A DNA stretch of 64,000 nucleotides from Membranipora membranacea (taxonomy: Eukaryota; Bryozoa; Gymnolaemata; Cheilostomatida; Membraniporidae), in contig OU612066.1 of NCBI GenBank assembly GCA_914767715.1, positions 33,890,283 through 33,954,282 of the forward strand, read 5' to 3'. Shown in pieces: positions 22,227 through 33,702 of this stretch. A model generated the notes under the pieces. It did not search any database, was not told where the DNA came from, and was given only the letters and a program-made list of their open reading frames with translations. The position numbers and the translations under genes were made by a program. The stretch's first letter is position 1. The number at the start of each line of letters is the position of its first letter.

Positions 22227-24482
22227 ATGGTTGTGGTAAGTCACAAACTCCCTGCCCTGTTTGATAATGTCATTGCGTTGTTACGGTCTTAATTGTCGGG
22301 CTAGGAGCTGAAAAGGCACAAGAGGGGTACATTCACCACAAACCCGATTCCATCCGTTTCAATTTCTAACAAATGTAATGCCTTTAATCAGGTGTCTGCT
22401 GGAACACAATTCTTGTGAGATATGTAACATGGTGCTATGTTTTTTTTCTCACACGTTGTGTGCAGATTTATTAAAAAAAAACAGGATTTACATGTCTTTG
22501 AAACTTTAATTTTCCGAACATGTTTTAAAAGGTACAATACGAGTGTTATAATATGCATACTCTGGGATGTATAGTTACACACACAAATCTTGAAACATGA
22601 AATAGAAACTTTCAAATTTGCACATCACTTGTGTATTGTCTTGCTATCTGATTATAGTCTGTACAAAAATATGTAAACGTACATAGGAAAATGTAGTATT
22701 TGTTATTTATATATTATGTATTAAATGTGCATGTTGAGATCAGCTGCAGAAATACTTAAAAGTATTTAATTTTTCTGACATGTATCCACTAAAATTAAAA
22801 TATTGAATGTGACTATGTGAAAGTATAACTGTACTCGTCAGATTTTTATGGGAAGTCCGATCACATAATGCCATAGGTTATCAAAAATATAAATATGCTA
22901 GCTAATATCTTTATCTTGATTCTGAGCAATCTGTTATATTCTTATACAGACAGTTAAATTTCTGGTAGCCAAGTACTATATACTAATTGTTTGCAAAGGA
23001 AGGTAAAGAAATACATGCACATGTAATAGGACATACATATGTATGCCAAAATTGATCGTTTCTGGACTTGTTGATATGTTGTCACCGAAACATGTCTGTT
23101 TTATAGACAAGCACTGCATATTTAGGTGAAGTGATGCCTCCAAGTACATCACTTGCAACATGTCTACAAAATGATTGATATTGTTATAACTATGTGCTGT
23201 ATATGTACAGTATATGGCATGTTTATGAATTGTACTAAGTTATACACAATGAAGGCAGCGAATTATTATCTTATATATGACATGTTGGACATTTATAAAC
23301 CATATAAATGTGTTGCTTTTCTCATTACTTGAAATTCAATTATGAGTTGCCTACTCCTTGAATATTTTCATCAATGGGGTGATGACTACTTTATTAACTA
23401 TCTTATGACACTGCGACGAGTACAGTACAGCAGAGCCTGGAGTCAAATGCAATTAAATCGTTGAAATCAGGCACTGTTATATTACATAAATATAACATAA
23501 TTTCCTTGCAAATTGCTTCCTGAAGATTTCAATTGGCTTATCTGCCGCACCTTCACGTTTTGCCCTATGGAAAATTTAATCAACTAACTTCTGATATTAG
23601 GAGAACTAAAAAATTTTCAACAACTATTATAGGTTACCACCTGCTCCATTGGCATAAACCTGATTATAAGAAGGCATATCATTCCAGGGCCTGATTGTTG
23701 TCTTATTTCTAACTGCAAAGAAAATGTTTAAGTAATTAATTTTTTATATATTTCTTGACTTGACCACTGTAGGAGGGTAGAACAAAGTTTTATTAAAATT
23801 GTAAGGCCAATGTCTAAAGCATGCTTATCCTTAATCCACCTACTTCATCTGCATCACGATGTCAGCTGGCGATTTTCCCTCAGTGATTTCTGCCAAATCA
23901 CTAATATTTAGCCCACTAACATCTGTCGGAATAGTATTGTGATGCAACCCAAGAACCAATCTCTCTAAGAGCTTCTCTCTGGTTTCCTAAAATTATTGCG
24001 AATAAATAATTAATGACAAGCTGTACACAATGAAATCATAATTTAGTGATGTCATGACATCAGGGAGCGAGAAGCAGACACAGCACCCATACTGTATCTC
24101 TGGAATACCTTACTTCCTTATATAGATGTATAAACACCTTCTTTTATTTAGATGGACACCCCCAGTGGTCTATGTGGACTTTTTTCTTTGTGGGAACTCA
24201 ATTCTCTGGCTTGAAAATTGTTTTGAGAATTCTTTGCAATTTCTAGATCAAATTATGAAGAAATATGGATCTGTAATAGTATGATTGATTTCTGGGCAAA
24301 AGACACAACTTCACACTGTTTTTGCACAGAATCCAATGGGAACTATATTTTAAAGTTTGCCCCTCTATATTTCTTTGTGGGAACTTCCCACTCACTCAAA
24401 ACGCTGGACATCCCCCTTAGACATCCACTGAAAAATCCACTAGATATCCTTGATCACAAAACATTTTAATAGCTCCACACAC
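22227..24482. other. No recognisable gene
   Basis: AT-rich sequence between the two transposon copies. Short open frames are present, none with family features. I found no tRNA and no clear exon pair. Confidence 0.45.
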
Positions 24483-24514
24483 AACCAACCTATGGCGGCC
24501 CGTAGCACCTTTAT

Positions 24515-24630
24515 TAATGCGCATTAATTAACATGCTAACTCGCTAAGTCGCTAATGCGCATTAGTTAACATGCTAACTCGCTAACTCGCTAATGCGCAT
24601 TAATTAACATGCTAACTCACTAACTCGCAG
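24515..24630. repeat. Subterminal 38 bp tandem array, left end
   Basis: Three copies of the TAATGCGCATTAGTTAACAT / GCTAACTCGCTAACTCGC unit lie just inside the left terminus of the complete element. Variants with AATTAAC or CTAAGTCG occur. Confidence 0.9.
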
Positions 24631-25196
24631 TTAAACCTGTTTTGGGTAATGACTGTATTATCAAAGATGGGCTTTGTGATAGGCACTTACACCACTACCA
24701 TACCTGCCATGACCCTGGAACTATTTCAAACTACTTACATGGGAGATTGTGAGATGCCAATTCTTCTTGATCAATCATTGAGTCAATGTCTTAGGTCTGT
24801 TGTATTATTATTTACATCACATGTTGGTCATGTGATCGCACTCTTATGTGGAGGACACAAATGGATTGTGGCTCTTTGGTTTTGGAGTTTGTTAGTGGAT
24901 CACCATGAGGAGCCTGAAGCAGACAAATTAATGAAGAAACTTATACATAGATAGTTAAATGAGTTAGGGCTGGCCAGCTATAAAGAACCACAAGAAGAAC
25001 ACTTACCAGGTAACATTACTTTACATCAAGGTATCACTCACTCATTTTGGCCAAAGTTGCATGCATGGATAGCCATGGATTTACATGCAACAGCCCATGG
25101 GAATGGGTCTTGATGGATGCCCTAGCCTAGACTGCTCTGCAATCTTTCTTTCCAACCCACAGGTCTACTCCAAAACCTGGGATTTCACTCCAAAAT

Positions 25197-25310
25197 CCCT
25201 ATTTTCACACCTCAAATAACACAGGTTGGATCACAGGTCTTCTCCAAAATCCCAGGTTTTTGGAGTAGACCTGTGATCCAACCTGTGTTATTTGAGGTGT
25301 GAAAATAGGG
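25197..25310. repeat. Hairpin, 53 bp arms, 8 base loop
   Basis: Positions 25197-25249 (starting CCCTATTTTCACACC) are the reverse complement of 25258-25310 with a single mismatch. The loop is TCCCAGGT. This is longer than the hairpin at the same site in the truncated copy. The right arm is the ancestral sequence shared with that copy, and the left arm looks like an inverted local duplication. Confidence 0.92.
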
Positions 25311-25400
25311 TGACTCAAAATTAGTGACTGGAGTTTTGGCAGGTCTGGTACTTCATTACAGTCAATGTTGTATGACAAATTTCCATCAATCATTTTGTTA

Positions 25401-25631
25401 TGTGCAGTTCTAAGAATGCGCAGTTTTAAGAATGCGCAGTTCTAAGAATGCGCAGTTTTAAGAATGCGCAGTTCTAAGAATGCGCAGTTTTAAGAATGCG
25501 CAGTTCTAAGAATGCGCAGTTTTAAGAATGCGCAGTTTTAAGAATGCGCAGTTCTAAGAATGCGCAGTTCTAGAAATGCGCAGTTATAACAATGCGCATT
25601 TCTAGCAATACGCATTTATAATAATGTGCAA
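25401..25631. repeat. Minisatellite, 16 bp unit GCGCAGTTCTAAGAAT
   Basis: About 14 copies, alternating largely between TTCTAAG and TTTTAAG variants. That alternation points to expansion as a 32 bp dimer. It corresponds to 21451-21642 in the truncated copy, which has fewer and less regular units. Confidence 0.9.
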
Positions 25632-26196
25632 TGTTTTGTGTACTTTTCATTCAGTGATTACTTTAATATGTATTTTGGTTTCTCACCTTATTCATGTTAC
25701 TGTCATCTCAAGTGGATCACCCTATTCTTCCAAAGAGTAGACAACTCTCCTTTAGTTGCCATATCTTTAGATTTTGTGTGACATATGATGTGATATTATT
25801 TCTTGATAATAAAATCATGATGGCTAATTTAGTCCAGCTCCAAACCTCATATTACGTTTGTCTTGGTTTGATATATTGTTCCAATGTTCCGGGACCTAAA
25901 TTGTTTCCGCTTACGGTTTTAATAATCTTTTATAGATATTCCATACTATGTCTCCATTACATTAATCTTTGATAATCTTTTTCCCACAGTGAAACCGCAG
26001 CATATAGTGTAGTGTCTAGCCTACAGAACTGTTGGGTTAGTCCAGAACATAAGACATGTCTATATACTTGGGTCGAAGTATGAAGAGAGAGTATCCAAGA
26101 CTGCACAAATCCGCACAACACTTGTACAGTTTCTTCTCACAACGGGGAGAATTCTCCCTGCTCCAAAGCTAAATAATGATACTTTCAAATTTCAAA

Positions 26197-28556
26197 TTAA
26201 ACTCATTGTCATTTTATTATGAAAGAGTGTGGTGATTTTTCAGGTTGTTTATTTATTGCAAAATACCTGTTTAATGATAAATATATACATATGATGAAAA
26301 ATTTTGTTTATTAAATATAAAAATGGAGGAGAAAAATTTAATTGGTTTGATAGCTTTGCTGCAGGAGTCATCGCTCTCGCCATTCAGAGTAAGCTCTATG
26401 ACTTTCTAAAAAGGAGAATAACAACACAGTTGGTTTCCTACAATGCATTTGGTCCAACTACACTGATACAGCAGGGATACAGTGCTTCTTTCAAGACTTC
26501 TTTGTATTCTAAGGAGTTGTCCTCTCTTGTTCAGAGGTCTCAACTCAATAGTTGAACGATTCGCTAGATTGAATGGTAACAGAGCCAGATGGTACACTCA
26601 AAGTAGGGCTCATATAGTAAAAAGTGATCACGCACTTAGAATTTGCCTAGCAATGACCTTTATTATTTGTTTGTTATTTTTGCAGAGAAACTAAGCTAGG
26701 ACTTACTTGAAAGACCCTACACAGTCTTTAGTGTTTCAAGCAAACTTGACTACCTGAAAATGCCAATCTTAAAATCTGTGTGTCATGTCATTGTACTGAT
26801 CCAGATAGCATATCTTGACAAACTTTGTTGGTGCCCCCTCCTCAACCAACATAACCAACATCAAGGTTGTCATGACAGGCCATTAGCTGGTTTACTTACA
26901 TCTTTTTTTAAGACACTGAAGTTAACGTCGATTCTGATTAGATGCAGCCCTATAGAGATCCCCCATCTTCTCGATCACTACAGTATCATTGTAACCCAGT
27001 GCCCACTCAGCACCTTCGAAAGATAGACATATCCATTACTAGCAGGCAGCAAAGGCAGTGCATGCAGGCAAACAAAATTGGGGTAAAACATAGCCTTAGC
27101 CTAGCTCAACTAAGTTTAAGTAATTTCTATTTATCTAAACCAAGTTCTCTCAAACTCTTCTCCTTGACAAACAGATAAAAAAACTGAGCAATGTAGATTG
27201 AAATGGTCGCCGCCAACCAGGTAGTATTAATATGTTTATCAACATACAAACAACTCACTCTCAATCCTCTGATTTGACGTTTATCCAAACTCCACACACA
27301 ATTGTCAATATATCTGCAATAAAAATTAGTATGAGGATACAACACAAATAGGTCTTTATGGCCAATCCCAATCTTATCCTTTCAGTCAAACAATACTGCT
27401 CAAGTCTCAAGATCAACTGGATACTGTATCTTTGCTGCAACGAGCTTGATTTCTGTACTGAGACTAAGCAAAGAAAATGTTTACTTACATGTACCAGTCG
27501 GTGCTTCCTGAGTAGAACTTATTGGCTTTTTTTTTCTTTTTTTGGGGTCAAAGTGAGTCCTTCATCTAAAGCAAAATAATTTTGTGTTATCAATTGGTGA
27601 AATGTCGGGTACTAATTCTGAAGTCGCATTTTCACTCTTTCTAAAATTAACAACACAAGTGGCAGCTTATAATGTAACTATGGGTTAACAACGGATAGGA
27701 TCCATGATATTCATCTTGGGCAGGAACCATCTCAAAATTGAAACCTTGGTGGCCAATAACTGTCAACAGATGTTAGTTGATATTGCAGATACCTAAAAAA
27801 ATAACGTATAGCTGCTCATAGATGGTTGGAGTTGTCATCCCCTTTTCCGTGACATTGCAACTCCAAGACGATGTCAATAAAGTAGACCTGGCTGATGATG
27901 ACTTCTTCCTGTGACGCCAGCTACCAAACTGGGCTACTTTATTGTATTGTCAAAATCAGTGATGGCAAATCATTTTATCAGATGTTTTGGGAAGAGGCTG
28001 ACTTGAATTTCATTATAATATTATATCTATTCTGAGTCAGATTCATCTGGTGGGCCCGCTACTATGATTATTCTTTGATCGGTCTCTAGGTTGGTAATGT
28101 ATTTTATCTCATGAATAAATCTTAAATTGTGACTCACCAAAAGCAGTCTTTGGATCTAATGTTGGTAGTGATAAAGGTATAACATTGTCATCATACCTAC
28201 CATTGTTATCATTTGTACCATCGCTCTCTTCTCCATCACCATCATCTTTAAAATATTACAATTGAATTATTTTTTCAGTCCAAGGATTTCACTGGGCACA
28301 AAATTGTTATTTTGAGGACCCTAACAAACCGCTGGTCATTTTTACTGTATTGCCAATTGTATTGACAAGGGGTTTGAGTGCAACAAATCTATGATGGTGT
28401 TCATTTTAGGATACATTTTAATATATATATTACAGTATAAAGCGGAAAATAGGGTGAATCAAGGTGTGAAGTAACTGTTTTTTTACCAATTTACTGCGTC
28501 TATTCCCGCCAGCCGGATAATATTGGCAATTCATTATTAGGGCCCTGTTTTAATTA
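26197..28556. repeat. Block B, copy inside the transposon
   Basis: From TTTCAAATTAAACTCATTGTC to GGGCCCTGTTTTAATTAAAG this block is repeated in the same orientation at 30980-33702. The match is interrupted at 27350-27745, where the two copies have unrelated sequence. It carries a copy of the exon-like segment at 28138-28245 (DGDGEESDGTNDNNG ... DPKTAF). A decayed copy of the 31697-31812 exon lies at about 26910-27023, with a frame-breaking deletion. Confidence 0.85.
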
Positions 28557-29962
28557 AAGTTGACAAAAGCCTGGTCTTCAGTCAGGGGTTCAATAAAAAT
28601 AATTAAATCTTATTGGTCAAATCCAATGCTCTCTGGGGGCAGAGGACAAATTGTATCCGAACTGGGCTGGCCTCTACAATGACAATACTTTGACCAGATT
28701 GTTTACCAAACTTTGAACTACTAAGAGTAAAGGCTTAGACACAAAGCTCAAATCAAGGCTAAATATCTGAATACAAGGTGTGAAGACTGGGATTTTGGAT
28801 GTGAAGAAGGTAAAGCTTATAAATGGCATAGTATGGTTACGGTAATGGTCCCATCCTGACAATCCCAGGGAGGGTAGGCTACTCCCATAAAATTATCCAC
28901 TAGGCTCATGTTTGTGAATCACATTGACAATCACTCTGAATACATGGGCGCCTGAAGAGAAAAAGTGATGCAATTTCCACTTACCTTGAGAAAAAGACAA
29001 AAAAAACATAAAACCATGGGTATGTAACAAAATCTTGCTATAAAGGATAATTTGGCTGAATATTTGTGTGCGACCAGGTGGTGTGACCTGGGCATCATTG
29101 CATGAGCATTGCACTTCATTTGTTGAAACCTCTTTTTAAGCCTTTAAGAATATGATTGGGATTGTAAGCACTCTCTGAAGTTCTAGAACTGGAACTAAAT
29201 CCCTAAGTTGGCATTAGCTTTTTTAACATGCCGGGATTTACTTGTCCTCCAATTATATATACATCCAATATATGTTGCATTAGATTAGATACTTCTAAAT
29301 ATCTCTCACATTGATCATGAGACGAAACCATACCAATAGAACCACAACAATGACCCTTGCGTCTTGGCCTACAACTAACCCAACATATATATCTTCCTTA
29401 ATACCTTGATTAGAGCGACATGAGCAAACCATTGACAAAAAACCATGTTTTCCAACTTAAAACATGTCCATTCACAGACAGCAGGTCACTGACAGTTGAT
29501 TTGATGAGTTGCAGCCTTGTGTGTGTCTGGTTCCCTGATAACACTAGTCTAGTGACATAGGCCTATGAACAGCTTAGTAGATACTTCATTAACACACAGT
29601 TGACACCACAATATGTAGTAGTAACTGTGCAAAATCAATCTGAGGTAGGCCTACTACTATACTATGCGAGTTGCTAATCAATATTATATCAAGGACTCCT
29701 TGATCATATACTTACTCATACTGAGTTTGAAAGGTTATCATTTGAGTACATATAACTGATGGAATAGTCTGCAAACTTTGTCCATCACGCTCTAATGTTG
29801 TACCAAACCAGAGAGTTATAGCCTTACCATACTCAGTGATGAATGGTATGAGGATACAGGTGTCATTTACAATAAAACTCCATCAGCAACAACACAACAA
29901 ATTACATTGCTTTGTTTAAATCATTTTTTGGTGGAGGAGTAGTAGAGCAGAGATTAGTATGA

Positions 29963-30007
29963 CCTCTGTGATTGGTCTCATTTTGAAAGTAAGACCAATC
30001 ACAGAGG
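29963..30007. repeat. Hairpin, 16 bp perfect arms
   Basis: CCTCTGTGATTGGTCT at 29963-29978 is the exact reverse complement of AGACCAATCACAGAGG at 29992-30007, with a 13 base spacer. It lies about 60 bases inside the right terminal repeat of the large element. Confidence 0.9.
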
Positions 30008-30069
30008 CCATATCAAGACAGTGATAGCCCGCACATGCATAAAGACAGTCCCAAAAATATTTCTGGAAA

Positions 30070-30200
30070 TCTTTAATCTCGTAATGCGTATTAGCGAGTT
30101 AGCGAGTTAGCGAGTTAGCATGTTAACTAATGCGCATTAGCGACTTAGCGAGTTAGCATGTTAGCTAATGCGCATTAATAAAGGTGCTATGGGCCGCCAT
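30070..30200. repeat. Right terminal inverted repeat of the large element
   Basis: On the minus strand this reads ATGGCGGCCCATAGCACC followed by the TAATGCGCATTAG and GCTAACTCGCTAACTCGC units, matching the left end at 24491-24610. It defines the right boundary at 30200. Confidence 0.88.
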
Positions 30201-30354
30201 AACCAACCAGAGTTGCAGGTGCATCATCACAGAGTCAGTGTCACAGATCCAGCCCGGAAGGTGAGTTGACTGTCGTAATAGTTTTAAGACCTATTAGTTC
30301 AGGGTATAGCCCTCACACGTCAAAATATAGGTGATTTAATCCTGGCTGGCTTAC

Positions 30355-30464
30355 CTTATCAGGCATCCCAATGTGGATATGCCTACTCAGCCTCCGTATG
30401 AAGGCTGGGTCGATCCCTTCCCTCAGGTTCGAGGTTGCCGTCACAGGCACTTGTTCGGCAAGCC
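30355..30464 (-). CDS. Exon of an AAA-type ATPase (partial gene)
   Basis: The 110-base segment is bounded by an acceptor (TTTCAAG) and a donor (AAG|GTAAGC). It encodes VPVTATSNLREGIDPAFIRR followed by LSRHIHIGMPDK. This matches the sensor-1 to arginine-finger part of AAA domains (T-N-x-x-x-x-I/LDPAxxRR...R-I-x-I-x-x-P-D). The Walker A and B exons should lie at higher coordinates but were not found. The exon lies just outside the right end of the large transposon, so the element sits beside or within this gene. Whether a full gene exists cannot be seen. Confidence 0.5.
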
Positions 30465-31696
30465 CTTGAAATGACATAAAGAATTATAACTGCCATTATT
30501 ATTGGGATATGTATGGGTCTGAGTCGTCATTGCGGAGAGGGTTACCCCTCTAGATTACAGGTACAGGGACCCATGGTACTCAAGCAGCACCCTATATCTT
30601 TGCCCGCCGGAGCTCCGGCTACTCTTATTATCGAAGAGGCAGAGGGGGATCTTTTTACTGCATGTGGGGTGTGCAAACATACAGTGGACCTTCTATTATC
30701 ATTGAAACCCCATATCGTGGTGTTCCCTAAGCGCGTTTTACCCGATATTTGGAGAAACTGTCTAGATAATACTACCGTGGTGAAAATCCAATTTGTCATC
30801 GCCAAATTCTACAAAAAGCAATGGTTTGCCTGATGTTTCGTGCTGCCATTTATATAACATCATAATGACAATCCAGCTCGTCATCTCCGAGTTCCATTAA
30901 AATTTCTTGATTTAAATGACTAGGCGACTTGCACAGTACGGCCATGACAGTAAGACAACAGCCATTGCTGCAGCATGTCAGCTTTCAAATTAAACTCATT
31001 GTCATTTTATTAGGAAAGAGTGTGGTGATTTTCCAGGTTGTTTGATTTATTGCAAAATACCTGTTTAATGATAAATATATACATATGATGAAAAATTTTG
31101 TTTATCAAAAGTAAAAATGGAGGAGGAGAAAAATTTAATTGGTTTGATAGCTTTGCTGCAGTAGTCATCGCTCTCACCATTCAAAGTAAGCTCTATGACT
31201 TTCTAAAAAGGAGAATAACAACACAGTTGGTTTCCTACAATGCATTTGGTCCAACTACACTGATACAGAAGGGATATAGTGCTTCTTTCGTGACTCCTTT
31301 GAATTCTAAGGAGTTGTCCTCTCTTGTTCAGAGGTCTCAACTCAATAGTTGAACGATTCGTTAGATTGAATGGTAACAGAGCCAGATGGTACACTCAAAG
31401 TAGGGCTCATATAGTAGAAAGTGATCACGCACTTAGAATTTGCCTAGCAATGACCTTTGTTATTTGTTTGTTATTTTTGCAGAGAAACTAAGCTAGGACT
31501 TACTTGAAAGACCCAACACAATCTTTAGTGTTTCAAGCAAACTTGACTACCTGAAAATGCCAATCTTAAAATCTGTGTGTCATGTCATTGTACTGATCCA
31601 GATAGCATATCTTGACAAGCTTTGTTGGTGCCCCCTCCTCAACCAACATAACCAACATCAAGGTTAGCATGACAGGCCATTAGCCGGTTTACTTAC

Positions 31697-31812
31697 ATCT
31701 TTTTTTAAGACACTGAAGTTAATGTCGCCCTTCTGATTAGGTGCAGCCCTATAGAGATCCCCCATCTTCTCGATCACTACAGTATCATTGTAGCCCAGTG
31801 TCCTCACAGCAC
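31697..31812 (-). CDS. Probable exon, EF-hand-like helix pair (partial gene)
   Basis: The acceptor TTTCAAAG precedes 116 bases that encode AVRTLGYNDTVVIEKMGDLY followed by RAAPNQKGDINFSVLKKD. The donor is GTAAGT. The pattern (LRTLG, spacer, IEKM, then a short loop ending GDINF) resembles one half of a degenerate EF-hand as in calmodulin-like light chains, without the full set of calcium ligands. The copy inside the transposon has a two-base loss in the loop. The relation to the AAA exon at 30355 is unclear: both are on the minus strand, but the phases do not join directly. Confidence 0.35.
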
Positions 31813-33276
31813 CTTTGAAAGATAGACATATCCATTACTAGCAGGCAGCAAAGGCAGTGCATGCAGGCAAACAAAATTGGGGTAAAACATAGCATAACAT
31901 AACATTTTTTCGTAAAGAACATAATGGGGTACTTTGTCCTGTATGTGAAGGAAGACTTTTGTCAGATTGATGAATTACTGTGCCTGAATGTGTTGGTGTT
32001 GGCAGTAAGTTACAGCCTAATAAAGCAAGAGATTGGCCTTAGCCTAGCTCAACTAAGTTTCGGTAATTTCTATTTATCTAAACCAAGTTCTCTCAAACTC
32101 TTCTCCTTGACAGACAGATTAAAAAAAACTGAGCAATGTAGATTGAAATGGTCGCTGCCAACCAGGTAGTATTAATATATTTATCAACATACAAACAACT
32201 CACTTTCAATCCTCTGATTTGAGGTTTATCTGAACTCCACACACAATTGTGAATATATCTGCAATAAAAATTAGTATGAGGATACAACACAAATAGGTCT
32301 TTATGGCCAATGCAATATCATTTTCTTCCTTTGAATCACAAACTTTGAATAATTAAGAATTTCGTTTCCCCATACCTAGGTAAAACCTATACAGGTTCAT
32401 ACTTCAGATTGAATAACGGGTTGTGAGCTGGTATATCACCTATCTCTTCAAAGTCTTAGAAGGTACTAGGATATGATCTCATGTAATTCATAATTTTAAA
32501 ATATCTATCTGAAATAAAATTGATGATATAATGGACATATCAAACTCTGATAAAAGCTATAAATTACGGATCAAGGTTCAATACAGTTCAATCAGGAGTT
32601 GTCCAGCGCTTTTACAGACGGGGGGGCAAATCATAAGAAATCTACACATTTTATTACAAATAGGGTTGTGTGGTTTCAGTATACCATTGTTAAGCTGACA
32701 ATGCGACCAATAAGTCTCTTCAAGCTCAAATCTAGTTTCATAACAAAGGTAGCGAGTGGGTCCAAACTCCAAAGTTTTAACACCAAACATGACTGAGCTA
32801 TTATATTTCGGAAATAACTGTATCTTTTCTGATCAAGTTGGTCACATTTATCACCAGCAACATAATTGATTAATCTGCAGTGACCTCGGCCAATAACTGT
32901 CAACAGATGTTAGTTGATATTGCAGATACCTAAAAGAATAACGTATAGTTGCTCATAGATGGTTGGAGTTGTCATCCCCTTTTCCGTGACATTGCAACTC
33001 CAAGACGATGTCAACAAAGTAGACCTGGCTGATAATGATGACTTCTTCCTGTGACGCCAGCTACCAAACTGGGCTACTTTATTGTGTTGTCAAAATCAGT
33101 GATGGCAAATCATTTTATCAGATGTTTTGGAAGAGGCCGACTTGAATTTCATTATAATATTATATCTATTCTGAGTCAGATTCATCTGGTGGACCCGCTA
33201 CTATAATTATTCTTTGATCGGTCTCTAGGTTGGTAATGTATTTTATCTCATGAATAAATCTTAAATTATAACTCAC

Positions 33277-33384
33277 CAAAAGCAGTCTTTGGATCTAATG
33301 TTGGTAGTGATAAAGGTATACCATTGTCATCATGTCTACCATTGTTATCATTTGTACCATCGCTCTCTTCTCCATCACCATCAT
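33277..33384 (-). CDS. Probable exon of unknown protein, acidic and Asn-rich
   Basis: A segment between an AAAG acceptor and a GTGAGT donor encodes DGDGEESDGTNDNNG, then DDNGIPLSLPTLDPKTAF. The duplicate at 28138-28245 keeps the same open frame, with changes that do not break it. This could be a linker exon of the same gene as the other minus-strand exons nearby. I recognise no family. Confidence 0.3.
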
Positions 33385-33702
33385 CTTTAAAATATTACAA
33401 TTGAATTATTTTCTCAGTCCAAGGATTTCACTGGGCACAAAATTGTTATTTTGAGGACCCTAATAAACCGCTGGTCATTTTTACTGTATTGCCAATTGTA
33501 TTGACAAGGGGTTTGAGTGCAAAAATCTATGATGGTGTTCATTTTAGGATACATTTTAATATATATATTACAGTATAAAGCGGAAAATAGAGAAAAAAAT
33601 TGGGGTGTGAAGTAACTGTTTTTTTTACCAATTTACTGCGTCTATTCCCGCCAGCCGGATAATATTGGCAATTCATTATTAGGGCCCTGTTTTAATTAAA
33701 GG

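Larger units (their letters stand above)
24491..30200. mobile_element. Complete long-TIR DNA transposon, about 5.7 kb, with target duplication
   Basis: The left end TATGGCGGCCCGTAGCACC and the right end (read inward on the minus strand) ATGGCGGCCCATAGCACC start an inverted repeat of roughly 110-140 bases that includes the 38 bp array on both sides. The element is flanked by AACCAACC at 24483-24490 and again at 30201-30208. The duplication is 8 bp, or 7 bp if one terminal base is assigned to the element. Inside, from left to right: the 38 bp array, an unidentified 101-residue open frame (24649-24954), a 53 bp-arm hairpin, the 16 bp minisatellite, a 2.4 kb block that also occurs outside the element, and about 1.5 kb of unique sequence. 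No transposase domain is recognisable, so the copy is probably non-autonomous. Superfamily is open: hAT by duplication length, Mutator-like by long structured ends. Confidence 0.8.
30980..33702. repeat. Block B, copy outside the transposon
   Basis: Same orientation and order as 26197-28556. It has an extra stretch of about 140 bases at roughly 31892-32035 and a different middle part at 32310-32885. Its exon-like segments have the better reading frames, so it is the likelier original. Confidence 0.85.

Noticed and set aside
26304-26694. Open frames on both strands in block B, repeated at 31098-31394
   Set aside because: Conservation merely reflects the recent block duplication; opposite frames are equally conserved, so no coding signal can be inferred.
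27259-27313. 55-base exon-like segment (YIDNCVWSLDKRQIRGLR) with splice signals, also at 32204-32258
   Set aside because: Its phase does not join the neighbouring candidate exons without a stop, so it was not listed as coding.
30513-30833. 106-residue plus-strand open frame next to the AAA exon
   Set aside because: It is open on both strands for much of its length, and I recognise no domain. The GC-richer composition alone is not enough.
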